Source: a virus. Taken from it: DNA of 64,000 nt. The notes under the pieces are model-generated. The model searched no databases and was not told where the DNA came from. It worked only from the letters and a program-made list of their open reading frames with translations. Each line of letters begins with the position of its first letter. The stretch's first letter is position 1. This document shows, in pieces, positions 50,342 to 61,900 of the stretch. The stretch is from positions 1 to 64,000 of the IMG/VR virus record IMGVR_UViG_3300027832_000011. The stretch is one strand, 5' to 3'. A program made the position numbers and the translations under genes.

Positions 50342-52114
50342 TTAATTACACGCATTAGCTTCGAAATCACCAATGGTTATATTATTATATTTAATATCTA
50401 AAATAGCACTAACAGGAACGCAAACATCTCCAACACCGTTAGTGTTGTTAGCGCACACAGTCCAAACAATAACGAAATAACCATTTGATGGAATTATGAA
50501 ACTTCTATAAGTTGAGATACTTTCACTTTGTGAAACACCATTTATCGTTATTACATTAGTTAAACCTGAAAGACCATTGTTACTAATAATAGTTTTAAAT
50601 TCAACCTTAGAACCAACATCACCAGTAACCCTTATTCTTTGAGTATCACAACCTTCAATCTCGAAACCTGTGTTAGGTTCAAGTGTGGCTCTAACAGTGT
50701 TATTTGGACCACAAACAATAGTGTTACTAAAAATATACTCAACCCTACTAGGGTCATCACCAATTATCACCAGCGAACTTTCTTTAACACACCTTTCAAT
50801 TTGTAAATTAGTTAGAGTACCTGCATCTGGGGAAAGTTCACTTGATAAAGTACGAGTAAAATTTTCACCATCACAATATTCACCAGACACTGATATCGAA
50901 TTGTCAGTTTGGTTTACATTACCAGGTACTATTGATATAACAGATAAGTGACGGCAAATATCAATTGATGGGTTTGGTCTACAAGCATAACCACTTCTAG
51001 TTAAAATGGCGGTTGTCTTAGTCGGACAACACTCACTAGTTGGGACATATATTGTACGTGAACCAGATATTTTATCAAAAATTAAAAAACCATTATCATC
51101 AAGTTCTTCAGTTGGTGTGAAAATAGAACACTCATCAAAAAATATGTTTTTACATTTGGTTACAACAGTCGCACCAAAAGGTTTTGAGATATCTTGTGAG
51201 TTAGGTTGTGACCCACTTTGTACAGTTACTGGAACTGGTGAAGTTAATGTCGGACAACAATTACCACTTGGTACCGCTTCAAATGTTTCCCCGTTGTAAT
51301 CAACAAAGACCGCTATTCCCAAAGAATTAAATTCGTAACTATCGTAACTTTTACATGGTGAACAATATATCAAACCATTCAATTGAATAGGTTTATAGTC
51401 GAATATCGAACAACACTCGATAGACGGTACTGTTGATGATGTTGTATCTTCATCTATATAATAGAACAGAACGTAACCATCATTATCAAGTGAACCAGAT
51501 GGTGTGTAATCTGAACATGAATCATTTTCCTTGATAATCAAACAACGATAACCAAAATTACTTACCTCAGGAACACTATTAGTTGGGCAACACTCGATAG
51601 ACGGTACATAAGTCGTGCTTGAACCATCCGAGGTTTGAAAATGAACAAACCCATCAGATTCACCTAAAACCACGAAACCACTACATGGGTCAATTTCAAT
51701 TTCTTGCCACCTACATTGGGATAAACCATTACTAGAATTTATTTCTGATGTGAAACCTAAAGACTCACAACATTCTGGTGCTGTGAAAAAGGTGTTATTA
51801 CTGTTAACAACAAAAAGAACTAAACCACTATCATCTAAAGTAAATTCACTAATTTCACATTTTGGACCTTCAGGTTCAATTTTCTTAATCGTAATTCTAA
51901 GGGAACCTTTTTGACAAACATTAATAGGGCAACCACAATCATCAAAATACTTGATTGGTGGGTTAGTTTTGATGACCTCAGTGGTAACTAAGGTGCATTC
52001 TGATATATCTAAATTGTCAGAATCAACAACAACCAAATTAATAGCCGTTGTAGAACCAGAGACTTCAAAAGTGTCGGTAGTTATTATAGTATTATTTATA
52101 TTACCCGTAATCAT
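50342..52114 (-). CDS. Structural protein built of Cys-Cys repeats
   Basis: A 590-residue protein. Five tandem modules at about residues 75-390 each read C...DDSG-x-V/L-F...VPS-x-ECC...G-x-x-C, for example FTAPECCESLGF, VPSIECCPTN (twice in similar form), AVPSGNCCPT and VPTSECCPTK. The C-terminal part (residues 395-590) is a Gly/Asn-rich beta domain. The modules may be disulfide- or metal-stabilised exterior domains. It is adjacent to two proteins with one module each. Confidence 0.6.
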   Translation of the reverse strand: MITGNINNTIITTDTFEVSGSTTAINLVVVDSDNLDISECTLVTTEVIKTNPPIKYFDDCGCPINVCQKGSLRITIKKIEPEGPKCEISEFTLDDSGLVLFVVNSNNTFFTAPECCESLGFTSEINSSNGLSQCRWQEIEIDPCSGFVVLGESDGFVHFQTSDGSSTTYVPSIECCPTNSVPEVSNFGYRCLIIKENDSCSDYTPSGSLDNDGYVLFYYIDEDTTSSTVPSIECCSIFDYKPIQLNGLIYCSPCKSYDSYEFNSLGIAVFVDYNGETFEAVPSGNCCPTLTSPVPVTVQSGSQPNSQDISKPFGATVVTKCKNIFFDECSIFTPTEELDDNGFLIFDKISGSRTIYVPTSECCPTKTTAILTRSGYACRPNPSIDICRHLSVISIVPGNVNQTDNSISVSGEYCDGENFTRTLSSELSPDAGTLTNLQIERCVKESSLVIIGDDPSRVEYIFSNTIVCGPNNTVRATLEPNTGFEIEGCDTQRIRVTGDVGSKVEFKTIISNNGLSGLTNVITINGVSQSESISTYRSFIIPSNGYFVIVWTVCANNTNGVGDVCVPVSAILDIKYNNITIGDFEANACN

Positions 52115-52141
52115 ATTAATTATTTAATTTATCTACCAATG

Positions 52142-54640
52142 TTATTGTAAACTACCTATCGTTGCGTAACAATTAAAACCACCTTGTACCGCTTTAACTT
52201 GATAACCTAAGTTGGTACAACATTCGCTATCAATTAAAATATTATCAACTAAACCACTAAATGTAACCAACCCACAATAAAAATACAAAACCCCATTAAT
52301 CATTTCACTAACTGGACATATAAATGTAGGTTCAACGCTAATAACTGGTTTACAATCGTTACAAGAATAGTCTAAGTTTAATTTTAATTCAACCCTAATC
52401 ACTTTACCCAAATAATAAGGCGTGTAGACCTCACATTGACCACTTTCCTCAACAAGACTATAACTCAAATTACTCACTTCTGACGTTATCGGTGCGTAAT
52501 TACTATTTAACTCATTATAAAACACATTTAAAGCACCCAGATATTGAGACGCTAAGTTATTATAGTTAACCAACACACCATTTAATAGTGAATCACCACC
52601 TAATAAAGTTGATGATGTAACTAACTCATTATCTAGGTAACAATCTAAAACCCAAGTTGTTGTCCCAGAACAACCACTTAATTCTGGTTGTATTTCATAA
52701 CCTTGCAAACTTTCAACTATTTGTGTATTTACAATACCACTAAAATTAACATTTAAATCAATGTTAGAAACAATGTTGCTATCATATATCGAATCAAAAG
52801 TACCATTATCATAATTAATGAATAAATTAGTAGTTTCATCTCTAGTCTTCTCACTAATTAAAGTAACTGGCTCAAAATCAGGTATAAGACAATTAAATTG
52901 GTTCATGTATTCTTGACCACCATCGTATGGTCCAATATGTGGGTTATTACCCACTAAGATATCAACATTTGAGTTAACACCTCCAGTTTCTCTATACCAC
53001 AAACCAGCTTTTTGGAAATACATCTCACTATTATTCCTATTGACAACTGGAAAACCATCATCATCAACATTTAAATCTTGCAAGTTATCAGTACCATTAC
53101 TCTCACTTAATATAGTTCTAAATGAGTTCATATCCAAAGAATTGTTAGCAACGTAGATGTATTCATTAAAAGAAATTAACCCATCTGGCGTTCCAATAAA
53201 TTTAAATAAAAATTCAATCGATTTCCTAGTACCTTTAGATTTCCATAACCATGGGGTATTCATTATTAACCTGCGATATAATTCAACTTCCTTCTCAACT
53301 GGTGATAAACCTCTAGAATGACCAACATAAGTGCTATCGCCAACCGATAAGTAGTTTTTTAATAAATCAACTTCTAAAATTGATGAAATTAAATCCCAAC
53401 CTAACACTTTGGCTAAATTCTTTATTAGTAAATTTGGTACGTTATCATTACCATCATAAGTTACAACATTAGCAAATCCAATACCGTCAATATATTTTTT
53501 AACCTCATCAAATTCTCTACCATATATTTTTAAAGTACTATTAACTTTTTGACCACTCGTTAAATCATCAAAATTAAGATTAGGTAGTGTATCAAATTCC
53601 GATATTGATTCACTAACAAAAAATCTATTAACTAAATTTGTGCTAGTTAAATCACTATTATCTGACATTTCTATTAACTGAGAAACAAAGTTAACATAGC
53701 TTTCACTTTGAAAGTCAATGTTATAACCATCCGATATAGGCCAAGTTATAGTTTTACTACCTAAGATAATATTACCACTATCAGCCTCATAATTGAAATT
53801 ATAACTTGAAGTGTATATTGGTGATGAAAACCTATTTAACACATTATTTTCAAAATCACTTAATTCAATAAAGAATTTCTCAATTAACGAATCATTTGGT
53901 CTAATATGGTAGTTTATCTTAAAATTAGTTAAACCATTAAATAAATTACCCTTAACCTTAACCTCAATGTAATCATTAATATTTGAATTGGAACCTGTAA
54001 AATCAACTACTGGTACTGAAACACCGTTGTAGACAATAACGTAACTACTGTAATTAACAGTTAAGTTCCTTAAATCATTACCCTCAGAATATGAGTTTAA
54101 CGTTTCACCATTTTTTAAGAAATTAATATCAAAATTATTATTTAACCTATTAACATTAACCTTGAAACTACTAATATCAGATATGTCATCATATACATAA
54201 TCTTCAACAGTATTTTCATTAACTAAAACATTATCGTCATTTAAAGGAGATGCAAATAAAGACGCTGGCCATTTAATTATAATATTCTCAAGTGACACTC
54301 TAATATATTCCCTTAACGACCCGAAATAAGCGTAATTACTTAACTTATGCTTATTTAAGTTAAGAGTCATCTTCTTCTCATTAAGTGTTAAGTTTATACT
54401 TTCACCATTTTTAAGGTCTGATAACGTAAGAAAGCTACTAAAATTATTAGTATTGAAAATCTTACTAATCTTACTATCCAAATTAGTCGTAATATCAAAG
54501 TTACCAATAGTGAATAGTGCGCTATTATTAGAGTTAGTTAGTTGATTACCAACTAAATTACTTGAAAAATTTCTATACTCAATACCATCATTATAAAATA
54601 CTTTCTGAGCATAACCAGCTACCTTTATTTTCCCAGCCAT
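52142..54640 (-). CDS. Large baseplate/tail protein with a terminal Cys-Cys module
   Basis: An 832-residue protein. The block LYRRLIMNTPWLWKSKGTRK followed by FLFKFIGTPDG near residue 455 resembles the core of phage tail protein I / baseplate proteins. The C-terminus holds one Cys-Cys module (LIDSECCTNLGYQ, NCYATIG). The rest is beta-rich. The position in the baseplate is an inference from context. Confidence 0.55.
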   Translation of the reverse strand: MAGKIKVAGYAQKVFYNDGIEYRNFSSNLVGNQLTNSNNSALFTIGNFDITTNLDSKISKIFNTNNFSSFLTLSDLKNGESINLTLNEKKMTLNLNKHKLSNYAYFGSLREYIRVSLENIIIKWPASLFASPLNDDNVLVNENTVEDYVYDDISDISSFKVNVNRLNNNFDINFLKNGETLNSYSEGNDLRNLTVNYSSYVIVYNGVSVPVVDFTGSNSNINDYIEVKVKGNLFNGLTNFKINYHIRPNDSLIEKFFIELSDFENNVLNRFSSPIYTSSYNFNYEADSGNIILGSKTITWPISDGYNIDFQSESYVNFVSQLIEMSDNSDLTSTNLVNRFFVSESISEFDTLPNLNFDDLTSGQKVNSTLKIYGREFDEVKKYIDGIGFANVVTYDGNDNVPNLLIKNLAKVLGWDLISSILEVDLLKNYLSVGDSTYVGHSRGLSPVEKEVELYRRLIMNTPWLWKSKGTRKSIEFLFKFIGTPDGLISFNEYIYVANNSLDMNSFRTILSESNGTDNLQDLNVDDDGFPVVNRNNSEMYFQKAGLWYRETGGVNSNVDILVGNNPHIGPYDGGQEYMNQFNCLIPDFEPVTLISEKTRDETTNLFINYDNGTFDSIYDSNIVSNIDLNVNFSGIVNTQIVESLQGYEIQPELSGCSGTTTWVLDCYLDNELVTSSTLLGGDSLLNGVLVNYNNLASQYLGALNVFYNELNSNYAPITSEVSNLSYSLVEESGQCEVYTPYYLGKVIRVELKLNLDYSCNDCKPVISVEPTFICPVSEMINGVLYFYCGLVTFSGLVDNILIDSECCTNLGYQVKAVQGGFNCYATIGSLQ

Positions 54641-55551
54641 TATATTGTAGTTATATTTTCAAAACTTTTTGTGAAATCAATACTATTTCTAATCTCTCTA
54701 ACCTCAAACAGTGGTTTACCAGAAAACTCATCTTTAATCTCATATAGATTAAATTGTTTGAATATCTCATTTTCGAAATTATAAATTGTGTATATCCCAT
54801 CTTCAATCGATTTAGTTTGCCCACCGAATAAACCTATCGCTAACGATTCAGTGTCATATTCAACCATTTCAACCTCCAACATGATTGGATTGAAAAAAGT
54901 ATTAGTTAGAATCACATCTTGATTTGATTCACCTATGTATGGTAATACGTTTGGCTTTACATTACTGGGTGAACTAGGTGTTACAGTGCAAAAAACTAAA
55001 TTTGAGTTATCATTAAATCGATATCTAATAGCTTTTTGACTAGTATTATTTAAGTTTTGCGTGATTGGCTCAGCCTTATTATTTGAGGTAATGATTCTAA
55101 AGAAATTATTAATCTTAGAATTAGTGGTTGTTGGTGTTGAACTCAAATATTCAATTCTATAACCTATCAAACCATTATTTTGGAATTTACTAATCAAATC
55201 ACTTGTAAGATTTGACGTATCAAATAATAAACCCTTTATATTTGGTTGTGATGATAAAACACCACTATCAATAATTTTAGTTCTAATCTCAATAGGTTTA
55301 ATCGCAATTGTGTAGATACCTTTAAGACCAAAAATAGTGGCTGGTAATTTAAGTGTGTATAAACCACCAAATATTTCAAATGTATTTTTATTATTAGGGT
55401 TTGAAATCCTCTGTAAAACATCGTTGGTGTTTAATTTAGTTAACCCAACATCACCCAAAGAACCCCTACTTGGTGAGAAATGTAAGAAAACCTCAACATC
55501 ATCAAGTGATACATCCGCTGGTCTCACTGTACCGTAAACTCCGTTAGCCAT
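54640..55551 (-). CDS. Structural protein
   Basis: A 303-residue beta-rich protein (MANGVYGTVRPADVSLDDVE). It overlaps the next gene by one base (TAATG). No family recognised. Likely a baseplate or tail protein of the module. It is the first gene after the terminator at 55588. Confidence 0.55.
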   Translation of the reverse strand: MANGVYGTVRPADVSLDDVEVFLHFSPSRGSLGDVGLTKLNTNDVLQRISNPNNKNTFEIFGGLYTLKLPATIFGLKGIYTIAIKPIEIRTKIIDSGVLSSQPNIKGLLFDTSNLTSDLISKFQNNGLIGYRIEYLSSTPTTTNSKINNFFRIITSNNKAEPITQNLNNTSQKAIRYRFNDNSNLVFCTVTPSSPSNVKPNVLPYIGESNQDVILTNTFFNPIMLEVEMVEYDTESLAIGLFGGQTKSIEDGIYTIYNFENEIFKQFNLYEIKDEFSGKPLFEVREIRNSIDFTKSFENITTI

Positions 55552-55587
55552 TTATATTGTATTTATATTTATTATCATTATTATCAT

Positions 55588-55620
55588 AAAAATTAACCCT
55601 GCTTATGAACAGGGTTAATG
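55588..55620 (-). terminator. Terminator inside the virion module
   Basis: TTAACCCTG-cttatgaa-CAGGGTTAA, followed on the minus strand by ATTTTTATG. It separates the upstream baseplate block (55677-63968) from the genes at 54640 and beyond, so a new promoter is expected just downstream; none with TATATTTG is seen. Confidence 0.7.
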
Positions 55621-55676
55621 GTGTTACTAGAATATATTAAAAAAAAATAATAAGTAAGTACTAAAATTAAAAATTA

Positions 55677-56399
55677 TTAATATTTTATTATATTAAAAAA
55701 CCTATTGTTATAATTAACTAAGTGGTTTAAATTTTCTATTTCAGACATTCTTAAATGTTTTTCCATTACATTAACATTACCTCTATCTATAAATACATCG
55801 TTTTTAACTTCTGGACTAAAAATAATACCCATTAGGTATTCTTCTTTGTATAATGCTGATAAAGAAGTATTTGTTTGATTCCATCCTTCACCATAAAACC
55901 TAACATTTGTAGGTGTTTCACTAAAATTATCTGGGAATGGTTCAGAATAAAAAATACCAGAAGTTTGGGCTTCAGTTCCTATTAAATTATCAAGTTTAGC
56001 GTTTATTGTGTAATCTATCTCACCATCACCAATCCTAGTAACTCTATTAACACCGTCAACACCAACACCTTTAAAATTAACATAACTCTCATTTTCAACA
56101 TTAAAACCAGCGATAAAAGGACTTAAAATATTGTAATTCCTAACCTCCTCTAATTTAGAATCAGTAAAACTTCTAACCAAACCAGATTCGACATACCACT
56201 TATTAACACCAACACCCTCAATTCTGAAAAACTTATCTAGCGTTGATAACTCCCTATTTACAATTTCTTTAGGTGTGAAATTTAATTCACTAAAATCACC
56301 TATATTATCAAAACTTTGTGTTAAGAAAATTTTAAAATACACATATCTATTAGTCTTATTAAAATATTTTAGACTTATTTTTTTCTTAATTATTTCCAT
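55677..56399 (-). CDS. Structural protein
   Basis: A 240-residue protein (MEIIKKKISLKYFNKTNRYV), beta-rich with a Phe/Asn-rich middle. No family recognised. It starts at the stop of the gene upstream. Confidence 0.5.
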   Translation of the reverse strand: MEIIKKKISLKYFNKTNRYVYFKIFLTQSFDNIGDFSELNFTPKEIVNRELSTLDKFFRIEGVGVNKWYVESGLVRSFTDSKLEEVRNYNILSPFIAGFNVENESYVNFKGVGVDGVNRVTRIGDGEIDYTINAKLDNLIGTEAQTSGIFYSEPFPDNFSETPTNVRFYGEGWNQTNTSLSALYKEEYLMGIIFSPEVKNDVFIDRGNVNVMEKHLRMSEIENLNHLVNYNNRFFNIIKY

Positions 56400-57250
56400 T
56401 ATATCACATTCATTTCATATAGTTTTATTACACAATCATCATTAATAACACCGTTATTAGTAAAACTACTGTATGTTATATTATTAGAATATGTACTATC
56501 CACATTATAATAATACCCATCATTGTTTCTAACTAAAACATATTTAGTGTATAGCATGCTATTTAAGTTACTAATATCTTGCGCCACATTTCCAGTCATA
56601 AATGGTATTGTCTCACCATTTTTAGCGTTGTTAAACTCAGCTTTCATGTATAACACCTTTGGTAACCCAAAGTTCACCTCATCCTTATAATGGTAAATGT
56701 AATAACCCTCGGAAAAACCATCTGGGTATTTTACTGGGTTATTAAGTATAAAATTTACCTTAAAAGCGTTGGCTGGTAATGGTAAATTAATACCGAAACC
56801 AGAATTCACAATATCCCTCTTACTTACCCTAGAAAATATACTTAAAAATGATATTAACCTTTGGTTAGTTGCAACGTCATTATCATAAAAACTTAACTTT
56901 AAGAATGATTTTGTGAAATTATTTTTCCTAAATTTTAAATCTGAATTAATAAAACCTAAATCAGAGTAATATGAGTTTGGGTTATATGTATTGGTGTCAT
57001 TTAAAAAATTTAATTCATATTTTATATTTTCCAAATCATCACCTGAATTATTTATTGGTATGAATCTTAACTTTTCGTAATCGATAATTGGGTTAATAAG
57101 TTTATCAACCTCCTTACTTATAAAGTCTCTAGACACAACCTCATATTGGTCAAAATGAGCAAACTCTAAATTTAATGGTATTTTAATATATGAATTGGGG
57201 TCTAACCCATTCAAATCCTTAATATTCACTTTAATTTTATTAACACTCAT
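56399..57250 (-). CDS. Structural protein
   Basis: A 283-residue protein started at MSVNKIKVNIKDLNG (57250). A longer frame to 57331 overlaps the upstream gene by 92 bases, which is unlikely. Beta-rich, no family recognised. Probably part of the baseplate. Confidence 0.5.
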   Translation of the reverse strand: MSVNKIKVNIKDLNGLDPNSYIKIPLNLEFAHFDQYEVVSRDFISKEVDKLINPIIDYEKLRFIPINNSGDDLENIKYELNFLNDTNTYNPNSYYSDLGFINSDLKFRKNNFTKSFLKLSFYDNDVATNQRLISFLSIFSRVSKRDIVNSGFGINLPLPANAFKVNFILNNPVKYPDGFSEGYYIYHYKDEVNFGLPKVLYMKAEFNNAKNGETIPFMTGNVAQDISNLNSMLYTKYVLVRNNDGYYYNVDSTYSNNITYSSFTNNGVINDDCVIKLYEMNVI

Positions 57251-58928
57251 CATCATTCGTTTTAAAAGTAGTCTTGTCATTAACGCCATTACCAAAAGGG
57301 TCTCTAGGTGCTTTTTCATAATATAACCCATACTCAGAAAAAGGGTCTTGTCTTTTTAATTGAAAATTAAATAAATCATGCATGTAGTGAACACCATTAA
57401 CAAATGGGTAGTCTAAGGTATTTTCATTAATACCGTTAACGCCAATATCTAGTAAATCCCGCCAAATAATTCTCCCATCCTCTAAATCCTCAGCGTAATC
57501 TGGTATACCAACAACAGAAGAATCACCTTGTTCTACATAACTTGAGAAATCTCTAATTTTAATCAAGTGGTGAGGTTTATACATATAACCCTCATATCTT
57601 TTACCTAAATCTAAAACATAATTAGTAATACTGTTAACAACACTACCACCAGCATCTCTATTATTAGTGTTGAACCTGTGCCAAACATCGGCTAAGATAT
57701 TCTCCCTAACCTCATACTTATTATATTCCACCAAATCACCAATGAAATCATCATTACCAATCATAACATTACCCTCTAAATGTTCATGTGTAATGAGGCT
57801 ATTTGATATTCGTCTAATATCTGGAATTTTTAAATCCAAATCAATACCACTAATATTCGCCATTGATAAACCAGATTTTACCTTAGAGAAAGTATTTTCA
57901 GAATCAGTCTTTATGAAAGTTAGGTAAACCTCTGATAATGGTCTACCTAAATTATCAAGTAAACCATTAACATCAATATCCTCATTCATGTTAAATTGCG
58001 ATATAATATCATTGTAAATATTTTTACTAAATGCTAAAGGGTATATTTCATAATCATTATTACCAATAACGAAAGTGTTCTTAGTTTTAATTTTACTAAA
58101 AACTCTATAGTAATATTTTGACTCTTGACCACCAAAAACCCTAACCATTCTACTATCATTAGAAATGGTAACTAAATTTGGGTTTAAATCAATTATAAAA
58201 TAATATTCACTATCATCACCATTAGATAAACCCAAACTAAGAACATTATAATCATCATTAAAATTAATTTGGGGTAAACCCTTAATCCTAACTGTTGAAC
58301 CAACGGATAAACCATGCTTTACTGGGACCCCAAATATAGTCATTTCCCTACCATTAAAAATGATAGTATCTTTATATATAATCTTTAAACCACCATTAGT
58401 TAAATCACTATCAATGGTACTTTTAGGGTATACAATCGTTATATCCCAATTTTTAACACCATTATTAGGTGTTAAAGTGAATAAATCTCTAGATGGTGAC
58501 ATATCGTAAAATAAGCAATTACTAACTTTAGAAATATCTGGGTCGTAATAACCAAACCAACCATGTTTTTCAACTAAGTGGGTTTGAATTGACTCCCCAT
58601 ATTTTAAATCCTCTTCCTCATCTAAATCAATACCATTAGGTGGGTAACTCCTATCTCTAAATATAGGACCCATAAATGTTGCGTAACTATTTTCACCAGT
58701 AACATTAAACAAAGCGTTAGTGAAGATAGGGTTAATCGTAAAATTGAAACGATATAATTTAGACTTTTGTCTCTCCTTATTGAATACATCCCCAACATTA
58801 ACAATTTCATTTATATCACCAATAGGTAATAACCTACTAGTACTCTTAAAAGGTACTTTTATGAAAGAATCAATATTAACCCTATTAACACCCTTACCAT
58901 TATTTAAAATTATTTTCACATTGTCCAT
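57240..58928 (-). CDS. Structural protein
   Basis: A 562-residue protein (MDNVKIILNNGKGVNRVNID). The plan is beta-rich with many Asn/Asp-Gly turns. No family recognised. It overlaps the next gene by about 10 bases (ATGATGATG run) and the previous one by one base. Confidence 0.5.
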   Translation of the reverse strand: MDNVKIILNNGKGVNRVNIDSFIKVPFKSTSRLLPIGDINEIVNVGDVFNKERQKSKLYRFNFTINPIFTNALFNVTGENSYATFMGPIFRDRSYPPNGIDLDEEEDLKYGESIQTHLVEKHGWFGYYDPDISKVSNCLFYDMSPSRDLFTLTPNNGVKNWDITIVYPKSTIDSDLTNGGLKIIYKDTIIFNGREMTIFGVPVKHGLSVGSTVRIKGLPQINFNDDYNVLSLGLSNGDDSEYYFIIDLNPNLVTISNDSRMVRVFGGQESKYYYRVFSKIKTKNTFVIGNNDYEIYPLAFSKNIYNDIISQFNMNEDIDVNGLLDNLGRPLSEVYLTFIKTDSENTFSKVKSGLSMANISGIDLDLKIPDIRRISNSLITHEHLEGNVMIGNDDFIGDLVEYNKYEVRENILADVWHRFNTNNRDAGGSVVNSITNYVLDLGKRYEGYMYKPHHLIKIRDFSSYVEQGDSSVVGIPDYAEDLEDGRIIWRDLLDIGVNGINENTLDYPFVNGVHYMHDLFNFQLKRQDPFSEYGLYYEKAPRDPFGNGVNDKTTFKTNDDEC

Positions 58929-61900
58929 TAGTAAATTGTTATTTCATTTGATTCACACCCATCCCTATGACTCACAAGGTATGCTTTATCACCAGCGGTT
59001 AGACCATTCGGTGGGAATGAATATACCCGTAGGAAAGAATTAGTGTCAAAATTATATACAATACCTATCGTAAACTCATAGAGTTTAACACTTGAACCGA
59101 CCTTAAATACATCAAATTTCTCGCCATCCCCAAACCCATTAAGTTGCCCAGCACGGGGTGAGGTAATACTGATTCTCCTCTTATCTATAATAAAATTTGA
59201 TTGTTCATTAGTTGCTATAGTTTCAAAATTAGATTCATCGAAATTTAACCCATTACCACCATACACACCATACCCACTAACCGAATTTGGTATGAATTTG
59301 TGGAAAGCATGTCCCATTCCGCTTAGAACCCCACCAGGAAAATAACTATATCTGAAATAATAATCTATATGTTGATTACTTAAATCATGTACAGAATTTT
59401 GAGCATTTAAAAAGTTAGCTAATGCATTACTTGACATAATAGAAATTCGAGATGGTAGAGTTATTACCTTAATCTCATAAAACCTAATTTTTAAAGCTGT
59501 TGGCATTACTATAGCTCCAGAACCAGTAACCACTTGACCAAATAAATCTGTTATAGTGATAGAAAAGGTGCCACTAGGTAACGAAAGATGGTTCATTAAT
59601 GTTGATGAATATGTTTCAGTACCACCGCTTTCATTCACAAAAGTTGGTCCAACAGTTTGTACTAAATATGGTGGTATCCCACCGTTTATTCGAATATTAA
59701 TTTCGGCATCATTATCATAATCAGGTGCGTAACATTCTGGCGATGTAAATGTTATGGTGGTCTCTAATTTAGGCGGTTTTAATATCTCAAAAACACTGTT
59801 ATAAGTCAAAGGTACGTTACTAGTATCAACGACTGTTAAGGTATATGTACCACTCGCCAACCCAGTAAATGTGAAATTGGGTATTGGGTTATTAACTGTT
59901 TGTGTAGTTGGGTTATTTGTTGGGCCCACTATTGTTACAAAATAATTACCATTACCACCAATAATCGAACTTAAAGTTAATGTACCATCACTACTTAATG
60001 GGGTTCTAGTGGTATTTACCACGATTTCAACCTTAATTGGTTTTGGTTGGCTAACTATAAACGTCTTTTTAACAACACTACCATTATCATCGGTAACGCT
60101 AACGGTGTACTCACCAGCGGTTAAATTAGATACCCCCTCAGTAATCTCACCATTACTCCAAAGATATGTGAATGGTTCGAAACCATCGATTATTGAGATA
60201 TTTATACTACCATCATTACCACCTAAATACGTTACATCACTAATCACACCCTCAATTATAAACTCATCTTCCACTACTTGTTCACAACTAGTAAAATATT
60301 TAGCGTTCATCTTATCAATAGCGCTATTATTTGGTGCTGTACCAAAATACATATAGAACGAATTACCCCTAGCTTGCTTTACAGTTCTTTTACCAAAATC
60401 TCTATAATTTTTATAATGTGAACCATTAAAACCACTATTTAAACCTGTAGTCGTTAAAGATAAAGTATTTGAATTTGAGACAATTAAACAATCCCTAACA
60501 AATTGGTTATCAATGTCTTCATCACCAATACTATTATTTTTAGAAACACCATTAGGTTCATCATTTCTATCTTCATCTAGACCAACACCAATCTCACATA
60601 ACCTTCTTATATTACTCATCTGATTATCACTAGCATTAAGCTTAGTACATGAAAATGTAAATAACAGGCCTCTATTGGGATTACTATCAGCCAATTTAGA
60701 TACATTAGGTTCATCTGTATTAGTTAATGGTGGTATCTTATATGATGTAGGTAGTAAGTATTCGTGAAAACTAGGTTTACCTTCCCAATCACATTTATTA
60801 ATAGCACCTAAGCAAGTTATATCGGTTGCGTATAAAATGTAATCTCTATCCTTATCATATGGGGCGTAAAATAATTCACCCTTAAAACTTTTAATGAACC
60901 CCTTATATATTTTTTCACTAGCGTGGTTTTTTAAATTACCATTAATTAAAGTGTCAACAATGTAACTATCCTCACTTACATCAACACTACAGAATTTCTC
61001 ATTATTCTTCTTTTTTTTATATTTTAATAAAAATGAAAATAATGTACCGTTAACCCAATCATTATAAAAATCAAACTCAAAAATATTTAAAGCTGAAGCA
61101 AGTTGAATTTTATAACACTCTTCTAAAGCATCTTTTGATGTACTTTTAGTACCATCAGGTTTTGCACGACTACCGCTACAACCTGGTGCGTACTTAACAC
61201 CATCACAATCTAAAGCTACACACCTAACACGCCCAAACAACCTAACTCTAGTGATAAGACTAAAAGCTCTGTTTGCTAACTCTAAAATCATTAAAATAAT
61301 ACCCACTATTAAACATATTATTAAGAATAATGGGTTGAAATCACCATCTAACTTATTAAATGGGAATGGGTTTTTATTACCAACACAATCATCAACATCT
61401 TTAACCCCAATCATTCTTCTGTTATCAGCACAACCACCTGAACAAGCAGATTGTATTCTAGTTATATGGTTTCTAACTGTGTATATTTTATTCCAAGATA
61501 AATCAGTAAAGTTATTACTTTTAGTGTCACTATTAAAATTATAATCAATATCATCAGCAGTTTTTGGGTTATGAGGGACTAAAAACTTAGCTCTACTTCT
61601 AATTCTACCTTCGCCACCAGTATCATCCATACCGATTTTAAATCTAACTTTAGCCCTAGTTGGTACACCTTTATTGGTGTCCTCACTAGGAATAAGTTCA
61701 CCAAATTCATCGGTAACAACATAATCTAAGTTCATAGGTATTTGGTAAGCCCAAGCACCGAACTCGTCAATTAAATTACCACCAGAAACATCAAATTTTT
61801 GAGTATTACCATCAATATCTTTCCTAATCATATTAATAGTACCCGAAGCGGATACCGTCTCACATAATTTACCCAAATCTTTTCTAGGTCTACAATTTTT

